A DNA stretch of 22,986 nt, taken from an uncultured Ruminococcus sp. (lineage in GTDB: Bacteria > Bacillota > Clostridia > Oscillospirales > Ruminococcaceae). Position numbers and translations under genes: made by a program. The stretch lies in the NCBI GenBank assembly GCA_947176685.1, contig CAMWRL010000007.1, positions 1 to 22,986 on the forward strand, read 5' to 3'. The notes beneath the pieces were generated by a model that saw only the letters and a list, made by a program, of their open reading frames with translations, had not been told where the DNA came from and made no database searches. Every line of letters starts with the position of its first letter. Position 1 is the stretch's first letter. Shown one piece after another: positions 22,984-22,986 of this stretch.

Positions 22984-22986
22984 ATA

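Overview
The window looks like a chromosomal segment of a low-GC, Gram-positive Clostridia. The nearest match I can suggest from gene content and style is a Ruminococcus/Oscillospiraceae-type gut anaerobe. Supporting points are a GC content of roughly 40% (estimated by eye), AGGAGG-type ribosome sites, consensus sigma-A promoters, a G5/LysM/M23 cell-wall hydrolase, luxS, and a sugar-type ABC importer cluster without its own ATPase. No species can be named from the sequence alone. I saw no rRNA, tRNA, CRISPR array, insertion sequence or phage gene.

Layout. (1) 1-2030, minus strand: a metallophosphoesterase, a YqiA-like alpha/beta hydrolase with a missing nucleophile serine, a membrane-anchored protein of unknown function, a decayed 3' fragment of a second YqiA-like gene, and the 5' end of rimM. 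All are served by a consensus promoter at 2070-2097. (2) 2135-4375, plus strand: a divergent panBCD operon for pantothenate synthesis, closed by a strong terminator. (3) 4393-15001, plus strand: one long operon with a consensus promoter. It holds a 949-residue solute-binding protein with two carbohydrate-binding-like modules at its N-terminus, a pair of ABC permeases, an NHL-TPR-Yip1 membrane protein, a DUF5696-type secreted protein, and a second pair of ABC permeases. No ABC ATPase is encoded, so a shared MsmK/UgpC-type ATPase elsewhere is the likely motor. (4) 15094-18215, plus strand: three tandem paralogous secreted lipoproteins built on a GxW domain that resembles lipocalins, with four copies in the first and one in each of the others. 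They end at a bidirectional terminator. (5) 22760-18214, minus strand: histidine phosphatase, polytopic membrane protein, RluA-type pseudouridine synthase, luxS and an M23 peptidase. They are tightly packed behind a consensus promoter. (6) The right edge holds a promoter firing out of the window.

The points most worth a second look are these. First, a single-base deletion appears to sit at the junction of the membrane protein and rluA; it would explain both a lost ATG start and a lost upstream stop. Second, the palindrome TCCGGA is strongly over-represented, occurs in all three codon phases and recalls the cyanobacterial highly iterated palindrome HIP1. Third, the two-permease-pair operon of region 3 looks like a self-contained but uncharacterised uptake or sensing system. 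Fourth, the unknown gene at 259-963 is flanked by an intact and a relict copy of the same gene tail, each overlapping the next start by ATGA. Fifth, the first lipoprotein grew by duplication of an A-B domain pair.
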